This document shows positions 1 to 9,751 of a DNA stretch of 64,000 nucleotides, piece by piece. The position numbers and the translations under genes were made by a program. Each line of letters opens with the position of its first letter. Position 1 is the stretch's first letter. The stretch is from assembly GCA_040400085.1 (NCBI GenBank), contig JBBAQX010000016.1, positions 15,488 through 79,487 on the forward strand, read 5' to 3'. The notes beneath the pieces are model-generated. The model ran no database searches. It was not told where the DNA came from and saw only the letters and a program-made list of their open reading frames with translations. The DNA is from HNR sp040400085 (GTDB taxonomy: Bacteria > Actinomycetota > Actinomycetes > Actinomycetales > Microbacteriaceae).

Positions 1-33
1 GTCGATGAGGTCCTGGATAATTCCCTCGTACAT
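1..33 (-). CDS. recR: Recombination mediator RecR, first 11 codons only
   Basis: Read on the minus strand, positions 33-1 encode MYEGIIQDLID, which matches the conserved N-terminus of the recombination protein RecR; the rest lies outside the window. RecR works with RecF and RecO to load RecA onto gapped DNA. The ATG is preceded by GAGG overlapping the dnaX stop codon, with only 8 bases between the dnaX stop and the recR start, so the two are very probably co-transcribed. The dnaX-recR order is common in bacteria and supports the call despite the short stretch visible. Confidence 0.85.
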   Translation of the reverse strand, partial: MYEGIIQDLID

Positions 34-41
34 GATTTACC

Positions 42-2408
42 TCATTCGGTTTCGTCGGGAAGAAGCTCTTCTTCCAAAAATGTTGCGCCGAGAATCTCAC
101 GAACGACGGACTCGCCGTACCGGCTGCTCTCCGGAGCTGTCTCGGTCTCGAATTCGGGCAGGGTACGCGCCCGAAGCACCGCTGCCGCACCCGCACCCAC
201 AGCCGCGGTTGGTGCTTGGACTGGTGTTTGAGTTGGTGCTTGGGCTGGCTTCTCTGCTGAGGATACGGCCGACTTCTCCGCAATCTTGGCAGCGTTTTCG
301 TCGAAAGGTTTCTCTGCGCGGGGCTGTGAACTCACCGATCTGAACCCGGGGTCCTCCGGCGGCGGAGGCGCCCATTCGTCGGTCGGCGGCGGGACCTCGT
401 CCTCGCTAACGAACTCCGTTTCCTGAGTGGGTTGGGCCACAGGTACCGACCCCGGTGTCGGTAGCGGTGCCGGAGACGGCGCTGACACCGATACGGAGAC
501 TGGCGCCGATACGGAGGCTGGCACCGGCACGGAGGCCGACACCGCAACAGCAGCGGGTTCTGGCTCAGGCTCAGGCACATCTCGCCCGATACTGGTAGGA
601 ATCGACGGGGTGCCCGGAATAGCGACAACATTCCACTCGGTGATGGGGTGCGCCTGCTGTGGCTGGGCAGCGACCGGGTCGGGTTCCTCAGGGCGTTCTT
701 CGGCCTGCTGCGGTTGCGGGGCTGGAGTTGAGGCCTGAGTAGGCGCGGCTTGCTCCGTACCCTCAACCTTGGCGACGAATCGGACTCTCAATCCCAAAAC
801 CGTGTGAATCGCGGTACGAAGCTGCTCGCTTACGCTTTCCGGGCCGGAGGTCGAACCTTTAAAACTCGCAACGTCCTTGGCGCTCGGGAATGAAAGCACC
901 AAAATGTCATCGTTCAGATCGCGCACGGTCGACGTGTATGCTGCCATCCAGGCGCGACGATCGGCCTTCATGAGTACGTCGAGGATCTGCTGCCACGAAT
1001 GCTTCATCTGCTCGAGGGTAACGGGGCCGACAGGGGTGGCCACGGGCTGCTGCTCGATACCTGGTGGCGCAGAAACAGGAGGCGCAACAACCTGAGGCGC
1101 AACAATCTGAGGCGCACTGACAGGTGGCCCACTGACAGGTGCGTCTGCAACAGGCGCAGCATCAACTGGGCGCACAACGGCAGGCTTCTCAACGATTGGA
1201 GGCACAGAATTAGTCGCAGAAAGCGATCCCGCTACCGGTCCGGAAACTCCGATCCGACGTTCTATGCGTTCGAGCCGAGTCAGGGCCCCTCGCTCCGCAT
1301 CGTTCAGGTTGGGAACGAGCGCACGCGCAACCATGAACTCGAGATGAAGCCTAGGCGATGTCGCGCCCGTCATATCATTGAGCGTTTTGTTGACGACGTC
1401 CGCGGTGCGGGACAGCTCAACGGGACCAAAAACGGATGCCTGGTCGAACATCCGCTGGAGCTCATCCTCGGGGACACCACGCAATACCGCAGCCGCCCCC
1501 TCAGGCCCGCTGGCAGACACCACAATCAGGTCACGAATACGCTCAAGAAGGTCTTCTACGAAGCGACGCGGGTCTTGGCCCGTCTGAACGACACGGTCGA
1601 CGGCCGCAAACGCAGCAGAACCGTCGTGCCCACCGAGAGCCTCAATAACCTCATCCAGCAATTCGGTGTGGGTGTATCCCAGCAACCCAACCGCCCGCTC
1701 GTATTCAACGGTGTCTCCCTCGGAACCGGCGATGAGCTGGTCTAGCAGAGAGAGGGTGTCACGGGCAGACCCACCCCCGGCACGAACGGCGAGGGGAAGC
1801 ACACCTGGCTCCGTCTTTACTCCCTCACTCTCACACAGCTGCTGAGTGTACTCGAGCAGTTGTGCCGGAGGAATCAGCCGAAACGGATAATGGTGAGTGC
1901 GCGAACGAATCGTCCCGATCACTTTGTCGGGTTCCGTCGTGGCAAAAATAAACTTGACGTGCTCTGGCGGCTCCTCAACTATCTTGAGAAGCGCGTTAAA
2001 CCCACCGGACGTGACCATATGAGCCTCGTCGATGATGAAGATCTTGTAGCGGTCGCGCGCCGGGGCAAAGATAGCCCTCTCGCGTAGATCGCGAGCATCG
2101 TCCACGCCTCCGTGGCTGGCGGCGTCAATCTCGACGACGTCAAGCGATCCACCGCCATCACGGCTTAACTCGATACAGCTGGGGCAGACTCCACAGGGGG
2201 TATCGGTGGGCCCCTCCGCGCAATTGAGGCATCGAGCAAGGATGCGCGCAGAGGTTGTCTTACCGCAACCACGCGGACCACTAAAAAGATACGCGTGATT
2301 GACCCGATTGGTACGAAGCGCGGTCATCAGCGGGGCAGTCACCTGTGACTGCCCGATCATCTCGGCAAAGTTCTCTGGCCGGTAACGGCGATACAGTGCG
2401 GTAGCCAC
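42..2408 (-). CDS. dnaX: DNA polymerase III subunit gamma/tau
   Basis: Clamp-loader subunit of the replicative polymerase, 788 residues. The N-terminal AAA+ module is clear: Walker A GPRGCGKT at about 44-51, a zinc-binding cysteine cluster at about 60-78 (C60, C63, C72, C75/C78), Walker B IFIIDEAH at about 123-130 and the SRT arginine-finger motif further on. The middle carries a long Pro/Ala/Val-rich linker (roughly residues 400-470 and 570-720) with short repeats, typical of the actinobacterial tau linker. The C-terminus keeps a conserved block (VVREILGATFLEEE), known from actinobacterial homologues. I saw no obvious slippery site for a shorter gamma form, but did not analyse this systematically. 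recR follows directly. Confidence 0.97.
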   Translation of the reverse strand: MATALYRRYRPENFAEMIGQSQVTAPLMTALRTNRVNHAYLFSGPRGCGKTTSARILARCLNCAEGPTDTPCGVCPSCIELSRDGGGSLDVVEIDAASHGGVDDARDLRERAIFAPARDRYKIFIIDEAHMVTSGGFNALLKIVEEPPEHVKFIFATTEPDKVIGTIRSRTHHYPFRLIPPAQLLEYTQQLCESEGVKTEPGVLPLAVRAGGGSARDTLSLLDQLIAGSEGDTVEYERAVGLLGYTHTELLDEVIEALGGHDGSAAFAAVDRVVQTGQDPRRFVEDLLERIRDLIVVSASGPEGAAAVLRGVPEDELQRMFDQASVFGPVELSRTADVVNKTLNDMTGATSPRLHLEFMVARALVPNLNDAERGALTRLERIERRIGVSGPVAGSLSATNSVPPIVEKPAVVRPVDAAPVADAPVSGPPVSAPQIVAPQVVAPPVSAPPGIEQQPVATPVGPVTLEQMKHSWQQILDVLMKADRRAWMAAYTSTVRDLNDDILVLSFPSAKDVASFKGSTSGPESVSEQLRTAIHTVLGLRVRFVAKVEGTEQAAPTQASTPAPQPQQAEERPEEPDPVAAQPQQAHPITEWNVVAIPGTPSIPTSIGRDVPEPEPEPAAVAVSASVPVPASVSAPVSVSVSAPSPAPLPTPGSVPVAQPTQETEFVSEDEVPPPTDEWAPPPPEDPGFRSVSSQPRAEKPFDENAAKIAEKSAVSSAEKPAQAPTQTPVQAPTAAVGAGAAAVLRARTLPEFETETAPESSRYGESVVREILGATFLEEELLPDETE

Positions 2409-2478
2409 GGATCGATTCTACAGGTAGTGACTGACAAACATCCCGGTTGGGAGCTGCCAGCCACCACCGCGTAGACGA

Positions 2479-2910
2479 TTAGTACGTGCTATACCCCATA
2501 GACGCTGCTCCGATAAAGACTGCGATCACAAAAATGATGTAGGCAAGACCGGCAAAAAAACCTACATATCCAATAATTACGCCAGCAAGCGCAAGCCCGT
2601 GACCACGCTCGCCTGTCTTCTTAATCTGGCTGAGAGCGATGTGTCCGCAGATGATAGCACCCAGCGACACAACGAACGCCAAGACCAATGAGACGATGGC
2701 GAGAGTATTGGTCTTCTCGTTCTGCATCTGGCCAGCATAGGCCGGTCCACCGTAAGAAGGCGCAGCATTGTATGCTGGCGCAGCGTTATACGAAGGAGGA
2801 ACGTTTCCGTACGCAGGAGGCGCAGCGTTATACGAAGGCGCTTGGGGAGCAACTGGTTGCTGATTTGGGTTTGGCTGCTGGGGCATGCTGGGCTGGTCTG
2901 GAGTAGACAC
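2479..2910 (-). CDS. DUF4190-type membrane protein with Pro/Tyr/Ala-rich N-terminus
   Basis: 143 residues. The first about 60 are low complexity (repeats of the type PSYNAAPAYG, with Gln and Pro), probably cytoplasmic and disordered. Then two hydrophobic segments follow (around 70-90 and 105-135), separated by IKKTGERGHGLALAG, the signature arrangement of DUF4190 proteins. The function of this family is unknown; many actinobacteria have several copies. A paralogue lies at 50606-51136. The gene stands alone between dnaX and ackA on the same strand, and no terminator is evident on either side. Confidence 0.8.
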   Translation of the reverse strand: MSTPDQPSMPQQPNPNQQPVAPQAPSYNAAPPAYGNVPPSYNAAPAYNAAPSYGGPAYAGQMQNEKTNTLAIVSLVLAFVVSLGAIICGHIALSQIKKTGERGHGLALAGVIIGYVGFFAGLAYIIFVIAVFIGAASMGYSTY

Positions 2911-3029
2911 GAGACTGCTTCTTTCGTTGAGGAAAACTACCTGTATTATTCTAAATTACCACCTAAGAGTCTAGGTCGTTAGCCCTAATAGTAGCGATTT
3001 TCAATTTTTGGCACACAACGCGTCCATCC

Positions 3030-4235
3030 CTATTCCCCGTCGACGACCTCGAGCGTCTGCCTGGCGATCTCAAGTTCCTCATCCGTGGGAATCACGAGCA
3101 CCTCAATCGAGGAGTCATCAGCAGAAATCCGTCGCGAGCCTCCCCTAGCCAGGTTTCGTTCGGCATCAATTCGAACGCCAAGCCATCCGAGACCCTCAAT
3201 AATGGATGCCCTGAGCGGCGGCGCATTTTCCCCCACCCCCGCCGTGAACGTGATGACGTCGACCCCGCCCAGGTGCACCAGATAGGCGCCGAGGTAGTGA
3301 CGGACACGACGGACGTAGACATCAAGGGCAAGCTGGGCACGAGCATCCCCACTCGATGCCAGCCCCTCGACATCACGCATATCGCCGGTCCCTGCCAGGC
3401 CAAGGAGCCCGCTCTTGCGGTTGAGGAGCTGGTCAAGATCGTCGGTGGTAAATCCGGCCTGGCGAGAAAGATGAAAGAGCGCAGACGGATCCATGTCCCC
3501 CGAGCGGGTGCCCATAACGAGGCCCTGAAGCGGGGTCATCCCCATTGAGGTGTCCTGCGAGACCCCGCCGTCGATGGCACACGCCGATGCGCCGTTGCCC
3601 AGGTGCAGCACGATCTGCTTGAGCTCGGCCAGAGGGCGTCCAAGGAACTCAGCTGCCGCCTCAGAGACGTACTTGTGAGAGGTTCCGTGAAAGCCGTATT
3701 TGCGCACACGATACTGCTCGGCAAGCTCCTGATCGATGGCGTATGTATAAGCCTCAGCAGGCATGGTCTGGTGAAACGCGGTATCGAAAACCGCGACGTG
3801 GGGAACGCCCGGAAACGCCTTACGCGCGGCGACAATTCCCTGGTAATTCGCGGGGTTATGCAGGGGCGCGAGTTCCGAGAGGTCGTTGATGTTCCAGGCA
3901 ACCTCGTCGTCGATGACTGTTGGGGCGAAGTAGCGCTTGCCGCCCTGGACCACCCGGTGCCCCACCGCGACCAGCGGTATCTCATCGAGATTTGTTCCGG
4001 CAGAGGCGAACGCCTCCATCATCGCCGCAAATCCCTCGGTGTGGTCGTGGATGGGACGCAGCACCTCGGTCTGAAAATCGTTGTCAGTGTCTGACGTAGA
4101 GGTATGCACGGCGCGACCGATCGGCTCCCCGATACGCTCGACTAGGCCAGAGGCCACGCGAATCTCTCCGCGCATATCGATCAGCTGGTATTTGAACGAC
4201 GAAGAACCGCTGTTCACGACAAGTACATAGCTCAC
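3030..4235 (-). CDS. ackA: Acetate kinase
   Basis: 401 residues, the usual length. Interconverts acetyl phosphate and acetate with ATP formation. Visible family motifs are VLVVNSGSSSFKYQ at the N-terminus (phosphate and metal binding), HRVVQGG, FDTAFHQTMP and FHGTSHKYVS (the ASKHA-fold active-site region) and FTAGVGENAP near the C-terminus. A GTG start is used; it lies 2 bases after the pta stop, with AGGATAA inside the end of pta as ribosome binding site, so translation is probably coupled. With pta it makes the reversible acetyl-CoA/acetate route. Confidence 0.97.
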   Translation of the reverse strand: MSYVLVVNSGSSSFKYQLIDMRGEIRVASGLVERIGEPIGRAVHTSTSDTDNDFQTEVLRPIHDHTEGFAAMMEAFASAGTNLDEIPLVAVGHRVVQGGKRYFAPTVIDDEVAWNINDLSELAPLHNPANYQGIVAARKAFPGVPHVAVFDTAFHQTMPAEAYTYAIDQELAEQYRVRKYGFHGTSHKYVSEAAAEFLGRPLAELKQIVLHLGNGASACAIDGGVSQDTSMGMTPLQGLVMGTRSGDMDPSALFHLSRQAGFTTDDLDQLLNRKSGLLGLAGTGDMRDVEGLASSGDARAQLALDVYVRRVRHYLGAYLVHLGGVDVITFTAGVGENAPPLRASIIEGLGWLGVRIDAERNLARGGSRRISADDSSIEVLVIPTDEELEIARQTLEVVDGE

Positions 4236-4237
4236 GA

Positions 4238-6406
4238 TTAGTTATCCTGTTCTGTCGGTTCGGACGCGCCCTGGGCATCGGCCTGGATAGCCGTAATCGC
4301 CACCGTATTAAGGATGTCGTCAACGAGGGCACCCCGAGAGAGGTCGTTCACCGGTTTCCGAAGCCCCTGAAGCACCGGACCAACGGCAACCGCACCGGCA
4401 GAGCGCTGGACGGCTTTGTAGGTGTTATTACCCGTATTGAGATCGGGGAAGATGAAGACGGTCGCGCGCCCAGCGACCTGGGAATCGGGCATCTTGGACG
4501 CCGCCACCGCGGCATCGGCAGCAGCATCGTATTGAATCGGGCCCTCGACGAGGAGGTCGGGTCGGCGCTCACGAACGATGCGGGTGGCCTCACGTACCTT
4601 CTCAACCTCGGCACCGGAACCGGATTCGCCCGTGGAGTACGACAGCATCGCGACCCTGGGCTCGATACCAAATTGCGCGGCAGTTGCGGCCGAAGAAATC
4701 GCGATATCGGCGAGCTGATCAGCGGTCGGATCGGGATTCACCGCGCAATCGCCGTAGACGAGCACACGATCCGCAAGCGCCATCAGGAAAACGCTCGACA
4801 CGATTGAGACGCCTGGTTCTGTCTTGATGATCTCGAAGCTGGGCCTAATTGTGTGTGCCGTGGTGTGGGCGGCGCCCGACACCATTCCGTCGGCAAGACC
4901 CAGGTGAACCATCATGGTACCGAAGTAGGAGACGTCCGTCATCACATCGGTTGCCAGCTCTACGGTGACGCCCTTGTGGGCACGCAGCCGGGCGTATTCC
5001 TGAGCGAATTCGGGCAGGAGGTCTGAGGTCGACGGATCGATAACATCCGCCTTATCGATATCAAGACCGAGAGCGGATGCCCGGTGCCGTATCGATTCAG
5101 GCTCGCCCAGAATCGTCAGCCGCACCACGCCGCGCTTCAACAATGTACTGGCGGCCCGCAAGATTCGGTCGTCGGAACCCTCCGGGAGCACGATGTGCTT
5201 ATTCGCCTTTCGTGCCCGATCGAACAGCCCGTAGGCGAACATGATCGGGGTGAGAACCTCGGGGGCGTGAACCTGCATCGCTTCAATGAGTTGGGCACCA
5301 TCGACGTGGTTTTCGAACAGGGAGAGGGCGTTGTCGAACTTGCGGGGTGAATCGGCGGCGAGTCGACCCCTCGTATTCGTGATGCGAAGCGCCGTGTCGT
5401 AGGTACCGAGGGCCGTTTCGATAATGGGAAGCGGCGAATTGATTCCATCGAGCAGGCTTTGTACGCTCTCGGGCAGAGCGAACCCGCCGTTCAAGATCAC
5501 GCCGGAAATCGTCGGGAATGTTGCGGATGCGTTGGCCATGATCACGGCGAGTAGCACCTCAGAGCGATCTCCTGGGATAACGATGACGGAGCCTTCGAGC
5601 AGCCTGGGAAGCACATTTTCCATTGACATACCCGCCACGACGATGCTCAGCGCCTCTCGTCCCAGCATCTCGGAGTCTCCCCGGATAAGCCGCCCATCGA
5701 CGGCCCTCATGACACTACTGACGCTGGGGGCGACCAGGTAGCGATCCTCCGGGATTGTCCACACCGGGACGGTGCCCCGGGTGCCGAGAGCCGCGACATG
5801 CTCGGCAAGCAGGGCTCGTCCAACCGCACGCTTGATATCTTCGAGGTTGTCGGAATCGGCACGGTTGACGATCACGGCGAGCAGCATCGCGTGCTCGTTT
5901 CGTAGCTCGCTCGCCGCTACTTCAGCAACCAGGTTCATGTCGAGCGCCGATCGAGGCTTTGACTGCCCCAGTGTTTCGTTGTTCCCCTGCCCTTCACGCC
6001 CACCAAGCACCAGAAGCACGGGGGAACGGAGGTTCGCAGCGATGCGGGCGTTATACGAGAGCTCAGTCGGACTTCCGACATCCGTATAATCGGATCCGAT
6101 AATCACGACGGCGTCGCTTCGCTCCTCTACTGCTTTATAACGCGCAACGATCTGGGCGAGCGCCTCGTCGGGATTGCTGTGGACATCCTCGTAGGTCGTA
6201 CCGACACAGTCTTCGTAGGGTATGTTTGCCGTCGCATGGGCGTTGAGCATATCGAGAACGTAGTCGCGCTCCGAGGTTGAACTGGCGATCGGCCTAAAAA
6301 CCGCGACCCGCGGGGTCGACCTGACTAGAGTGTTGAGCACCCCGAGAGCGACTGTCGATTTTCCTGTGTGTCCCTCTGCTGAGGTTATATAAATGCTACG
6401 AGCCAC
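4238..6406 (-). CDS. pta: Phosphate acetyltransferase, long form
   Basis: 722 residues, close to the long enterobacterial-type enzyme. Converts acetyl-CoA and phosphate to acetyl phosphate. The N-terminus has a P-loop-like motif (SAEGHTGKS, residues about 9-17) of the dethiobiotin-synthetase-like domain; a DRTGG-type regulatory domain follows in the middle; the last about 330 residues are the catalytic PTA_PTB domain (for example LPEGSDDRILRA, YGDCAVNPDPTADQLADIA and PDLNTGNNTYKAVQRS). The start is GTG. First gene of the pta-ackA operon; a 9-bp direct repeat lies just upstream (6432-6453). Confidence 0.96.
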   Translation of the reverse strand: MARSIYITSAEGHTGKSTVALGVLNTLVRSTPRVAVFRPIASSTSERDYVLDMLNAHATANIPYEDCVGTTYEDVHSNPDEALAQIVARYKAVEERSDAVVIIGSDYTDVGSPTELSYNARIAANLRSPVLLVLGGREGQGNNETLGQSKPRSALDMNLVAEVAASELRNEHAMLLAVIVNRADSDNLEDIKRAVGRALLAEHVAALGTRGTVPVWTIPEDRYLVAPSVSSVMRAVDGRLIRGDSEMLGREALSIVVAGMSMENVLPRLLEGSVIVIPGDRSEVLLAVIMANASATFPTISGVILNGGFALPESVQSLLDGINSPLPIIETALGTYDTALRITNTRGRLAADSPRKFDNALSLFENHVDGAQLIEAMQVHAPEVLTPIMFAYGLFDRARKANKHIVLPEGSDDRILRAASTLLKRGVVRLTILGEPESIRHRASALGLDIDKADVIDPSTSDLLPEFAQEYARLRAHKGVTVELATDVMTDVSYFGTMMVHLGLADGMVSGAAHTTAHTIRPSFEIIKTEPGVSIVSSVFLMALADRVLVYGDCAVNPDPTADQLADIAISSAATAAQFGIEPRVAMLSYSTGESGSGAEVEKVREATRIVRERRPDLLVEGPIQYDAAADAAVAASKMPDSQVAGRATVFIFPDLNTGNNTYKAVQRSAGAVAVGPVLQGLRKPVNDLSRGALVDDILNTVAITAIQADAQGASEPTEQDN

Positions 6407-6847
6407 GATTACACCTATTTGCTTGCGCGAACGCTAACGGGAAGCGCTAACGGAAAATGTCGAGCGGCAATCGCAAACAAGGATACGGGCACCGCCCATA
6501 AGAAAAAAGACCCCTCACGCACCCGCCAGAGCCCGGTTACCCTTGCTACGTTTCCGTCCTGGGGGAATTGGCCTGGATGGCGCCACGCGAGGAGCCTTCA
6601 ATAGTCTATCGGGTTCGGGCGTTCACGTCACATCGAAATGCAAGAATAGGGCTCGGAGACCTTTCAGACCACACTTTTATCACGCACACAGAAAGTACAC
6701 AGAGTGTGAAATTTCCGCGGAAGAACAGGGGAAATCACGATTGCGAACGAATCCTCAACGAACGGATGTTGTGCCCCAGTTGGGATCACACGCATTTTCC
6801 CGGTAGTATTCATGAGGTTGAACCGTGTTCGCACGGAACAACTCCTG
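6407..6847. other. Intergenic region between pta and tRNA-Ser
   Basis: About 440 bases separating the leftward pta gene from the rightward tRNA. I found no convincing coding sequence on either strand and no sign of the small SRP RNA that often sits near dnaX in other bacteria. The only structured element I can point to is the direct repeat close to pta, listed separately. It presumably holds the pta and tRNA promoters. Confidence 0.5.
6432..6453 (-). promoter_or_regulatory. Direct repeat upstream of pta, candidate regulator site
   Basis: The 9-mer CGCTAACGG occurs at 6432-6440 and again at 6445-6453 (as CCGTTAGCG twice when read in the pta direction), with a 13-bp period and starting 26 bases upstream of the pta GTG. 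Two exact copies on one helix face spacing would suit a dimeric or tandem-binding regulator of acetate metabolism. No regulator can be named from the sequence; chance is possible. Confidence 0.3.
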
Positions 6848-6934
6848 GAGAATTCGCCTAGTGGCCTATGGCGCACGCTTGGAAAGCGTGTTGGGTGCAA
6901 GCCCTCAGGGGTTCGAATCCCCTATTCTCCGCCA
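6848..6934 (+). tRNA. tRNA-Ser (anticodon GGA)
   Basis: The sequence folds as a class II tRNA. The acceptor stem is GGAGAAT (6848-6854) pairing with ATTCTCC (6924-6930), with discriminator G at 6931 and an encoded CCA at 6932-6934. The anticodon stem-loop is CACGC-TTGGAAA-GCGTG with anticodon GGA. The long variable arm expected of tRNA-Ser (TTGGGTGCAAGCCCTCA) precedes the T-arm GGGGTTCGAATCCCC. It reads UCC/UCU codons. Confidence 0.96.
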
Positions 6935-6982
6935 TTTTGATACCATATGTTGTTGTACACAACAATGGCAGGGGTTTGATAG

Positions 6983-9562
6983 GTGACTTTTCTCCCCCAG
7001 ACCCATGCCGAAACACGGCAGTCCATTCTTTCGACGATTTCCGAGAACACAAGCGTCTCGCTCGTCGGCTTGCGAGGATCGGGACGATCCGCTGTGTTGC
7101 GGGATGTTATTCGACACCTTGAACGAACCGGGCACAGAGTCGTTGCGCTCGCCGGCATCAGGTCGCTCAGCGAACGCGCTCTTGAGGCGCTCTATCTCAC
7201 GGGCATCCCATCCCATCGATTGGCCGGGTCCGGCTTGTCAATCTCGGGGGCAGTGGACGATCTCTGTGAATCGTTGTCCGGCCCTAAGCCGGTTATGGTG
7301 ATTGACGATTTCGACGAGTTAGACGACGCCTCCATCGGTGCGATCTCGGCAGCGCATCACCGGCTAGGTTTTCCCATACTGCTGACAACGCTTCCAGGCG
7401 GACATGCACGGGATTCCGCCAAGGCTCACACATTCAGCCCCCAGAGGGTCGTGAGGATGAGCCCGTTACGATACGACGAGATCTACGCGTTGATCTCGGA
7501 TCGCTTAAACGGCAACCCGGAAACTGATGTTGTGAGCCGCATCAACGCGAAATCTGGGGGGTTGCCGGGAATCGCTCTGGCCATCACTAATACCGCGCAG
7601 CGCGAAAAGAATCTGGTTCGTAGAGATAACGTGTGGGCTGCCCATCGGAGCCTCTGGTCAGACTCTCTCATCTCCACGGTGCAGCCCTTCCTGGATGACC
7701 TCAGCCCGAAAGATGTCGATGCGCTCAACAAGCTTGCTCTCGTCGGCGGGGTCGATGCGCCCGCTGCCGTGAGGCTTATTGGTTGGGAGAGTCTTCAGAA
7801 ACTCGACGAAGCCCAGCTCTTGGTTTTTCTCCCTACCGACGGAGGGTTGCGTGCCGCTATTTACCCCCCGTTGATAGCCGAGTATTTCCGGCGAGCCCCA
7901 ATCGGAGTTCGCCGATTGCGCATTCACACCGAGATCGCAGCCGCACTCGGTGGAAAGACTGAGCTCCTGAACTACTCGGAGGGTGAGGTTGAGGGCGCAG
8001 AGGGGCCTCGCAGTTTCGCCCCGGTTCGCGAGTCAGATGCCGCTTTCAACCTCGTGTTGAATGAGCGCTGGAACTCACGCCTGCGTGCCGATCGCGCGGA
8101 GTGGGAGAAATCTCCCACGTGGGAGACAGCCGCCCCTTACCTTGGCACACTCCTGACGAAGGGGGCCTCCTCTCCGACCGTCGAAGATGTCCTAGCCAAC
8201 ACCAGGCCCGTGGGAGATGCGGATTCGCGGGTTGAGTATGCGCTCTGGGAAGCCCGCTACCGCGCGATACAGGCTCACGACGTGCACGCGGCACTCCAGC
8301 GATTAAGCGACTTAGAGCCGGAGCTTGAGGACGCAGGCGCTGCACGGGCGCGACTCGAGCGCATCACCCTCGAGGAAACACTTATCGAAGTGACCCCAAA
8401 GCTAGAGAACAGGATAACCGCGATAGCGGATGCGCCCGTCGAGGAACAAGAAAATTTCCGGATATCCTGCGCACGAACGGCGGTCTTCTCGGCACGGCCC
8501 GTTCTGGCGCTAAGCCTGCTAGAGGGGCTACCGACAGACCCGGCAGGGGCGGGCAGAGAGAGGGATGCCGTTCACGCTGTCGCTCTCGTCAGCTCCGGAC
8601 GCGTGATGGAAGCGCTCGAGTTCTCGCGCTCCCGCCTACGCGAGAGTTTGTCTCTACTTGAGCTCCGAGACGTCCACTGTCACGCCTGGGTGGTGTCGTT
8701 CGCCCTGAGCCTACAGGGACGCATACCGGAGCTCCAAGACCACCTCAGCAGCGTGCTCTCGATCGGGATTATTCCGCTCGAATCGACAGCTTTTCACACG
8801 GGAAATCTCTCTGTTTCAGCCATTATTGCGGCACGACAGGGGCGCCACGAAGCCGCCGAATCCTTCCTCCAGGATGCTGAACGCACAGAATCAGCGCGAG
8901 GGTTCTACCCCTATTTAGAACCGGCGTGGGCGAGAGCCATCATCCAATCCGTGTCGGGCGAGGAAGGCGAGGGTTCCGATGCGCTGTGGACGGTTGCTCA
9001 GTCGCTTATGACACGAGGCTACTACTTGTCGGCAATTTTTGCTGCTATCTGCTCGCTCGAAATTTCTCCGCGGATATCACGTCTTCCTGAACTTCAGTAC
9101 TGGGCCAAGGGCAACGACAGTCCCCTCTTCGAGATGTTGATGCGATATGTTGATGCGCTCGCCAGAAATAACGCTGATACCTTATTTACAATTGCCGAGG
9201 AGCTCGCTCAGGCGGCCCTCACCCGATACGCAATCCGTGCGTATCTCGCCGCATCTCGCGGCTATCGCTCTGGGGGAAAAACGACCGAAGAGGATCGTGC
9301 AAAGTCTCTCGCTACCGGACTCCTCGAGTCGTCCGGGGGCGAATTCGATGCCTGGATTGATCACCCGGAGGTCGGCGTTCCCCTGACCTCGCGGGAGAAA
9401 GAAGTGACACAACTAGTCGTTGAGGGGCTCACAAATCACGAGATTGCCAGAATTCTTGTACTGAGCGTAAGAACCGTAGAAAGCCATCTTCACCGAATTT
9501 TCAGAAAAATCGGAGCTGAGAATAGGCAGGAACTCATCGCGCTCGCAAAACCCGCTCTATGA
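6983..9562 (+). CDS. Large LuxR-family transcriptional regulator with N-terminal ATPase domain
   Basis: 859 residues. The N-terminus has a degenerate P-loop (GLRGSGRSAVLRDV) and a Walker B-like stretch (VMVIDDFDELDDA), as in AAA/STAND-type regulators; the middle is helical and TPR-like; the last about 65 residues are a clear LuxR/GerE helix-turn-helix (LTSREKEVTQLVVEGLTNHE and HRIFRKIGAENRQEL). The GTG start at 6983 follows an AGG 48 bases after the tRNA. Such proteins usually respond to a ligand or partner through the ATPase/TPR part. The target is unknown; the secreted amidase-like gene downstream on the same strand is a candidate. Confidence 0.88.
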   Translation: MTFLPQTHAETRQSILSTISENTSVSLVGLRGSGRSAVLRDVIRHLERTGHRVVALAGIRSLSERALEALYLTGIPSHRLAGSGLSISGAVDDLCESLSGPKPVMVIDDFDELDDASIGAISAAHHRLGFPILLTTLPGGHARDSAKAHTFSPQRVVRMSPLRYDEIYALISDRLNGNPETDVVSRINAKSGGLPGIALAITNTAQREKNLVRRDNVWAAHRSLWSDSLISTVQPFLDDLSPKDVDALNKLALVGGVDAPAAVRLIGWESLQKLDEAQLLVFLPTDGGLRAAIYPPLIAEYFRRAPIGVRRLRIHTEIAAALGGKTELLNYSEGEVEGAEGPRSFAPVRESDAAFNLVLNERWNSRLRADRAEWEKSPTWETAAPYLGTLLTKGASSPTVEDVLANTRPVGDADSRVEYALWEARYRAIQAHDVHAALQRLSDLEPELEDAGAARARLERITLEETLIEVTPKLENRITAIADAPVEEQENFRISCARTAVFSARPVLALSLLEGLPTDPAGAGRERDAVHAVALVSSGRVMEALEFSRSRLRESLSLLELRDVHCHAWVVSFALSLQGRIPELQDHLSSVLSIGIIPLESTAFHTGNLSVSAIIAARQGRHEAAESFLQDAERTESARGFYPYLEPAWARAIIQSVSGEEGEGSDALWTVAQSLMTRGYYLSAIFAAICSLEISPRISRLPELQYWAKGNDSPLFEMLMRYVDALARNNADTLFTIAEELAQAALTRYAIRAYLAASRGYRSGGKTTEEDRAKSLATGLLESSGGEFDAWIDHPEVGVPLTSREKEVTQLVVEGLTNHEIARILVLSVRTVESHLHRIFRKIGAENRQELIALAKPAL

Positions 9563-9751
9563 GCTATTTTCAGAGGATGCGAGCTGGCGAGAAGTTTCCG
9601 ATTTTTCCGATTTTATACCCGAAAAAACGCCTGGAACCCTGCCTCATGTTGCCGTTTGAGTGTGAGCAAGTCATAATAGTTACATCAGACCCAAGGCGTT
9701 CATAACCTTGAGTCATTTTTATGAGATCGTTACAAATCGAAGGTTCGGTGA

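Noticed and set aside
999..1745. Long plus-strand open frame of 248 codons
   Set aside because: It lies antisense to dnaX, is Arg-rich and without any family resemblance; a shadow of the linker region's codon bias.
42..2408. Programmed frameshift in dnaX
   Set aside because: I did not find a clear slippery heptamer with a downstream stem in the expected position, though I could not search exhaustively.
6407..6847. Small SRP RNA (ffs) near dnaX
   Set aside because: The conserved GGAAG..AGCAG hairpin sequences were not found in either orientation between dnaX and the tRNA.
6848..6983. tRNA-Ser as an integration site for a genomic island
   Set aside because: No second copy of the tRNA 3' end was seen in the window and no integrase gene follows.
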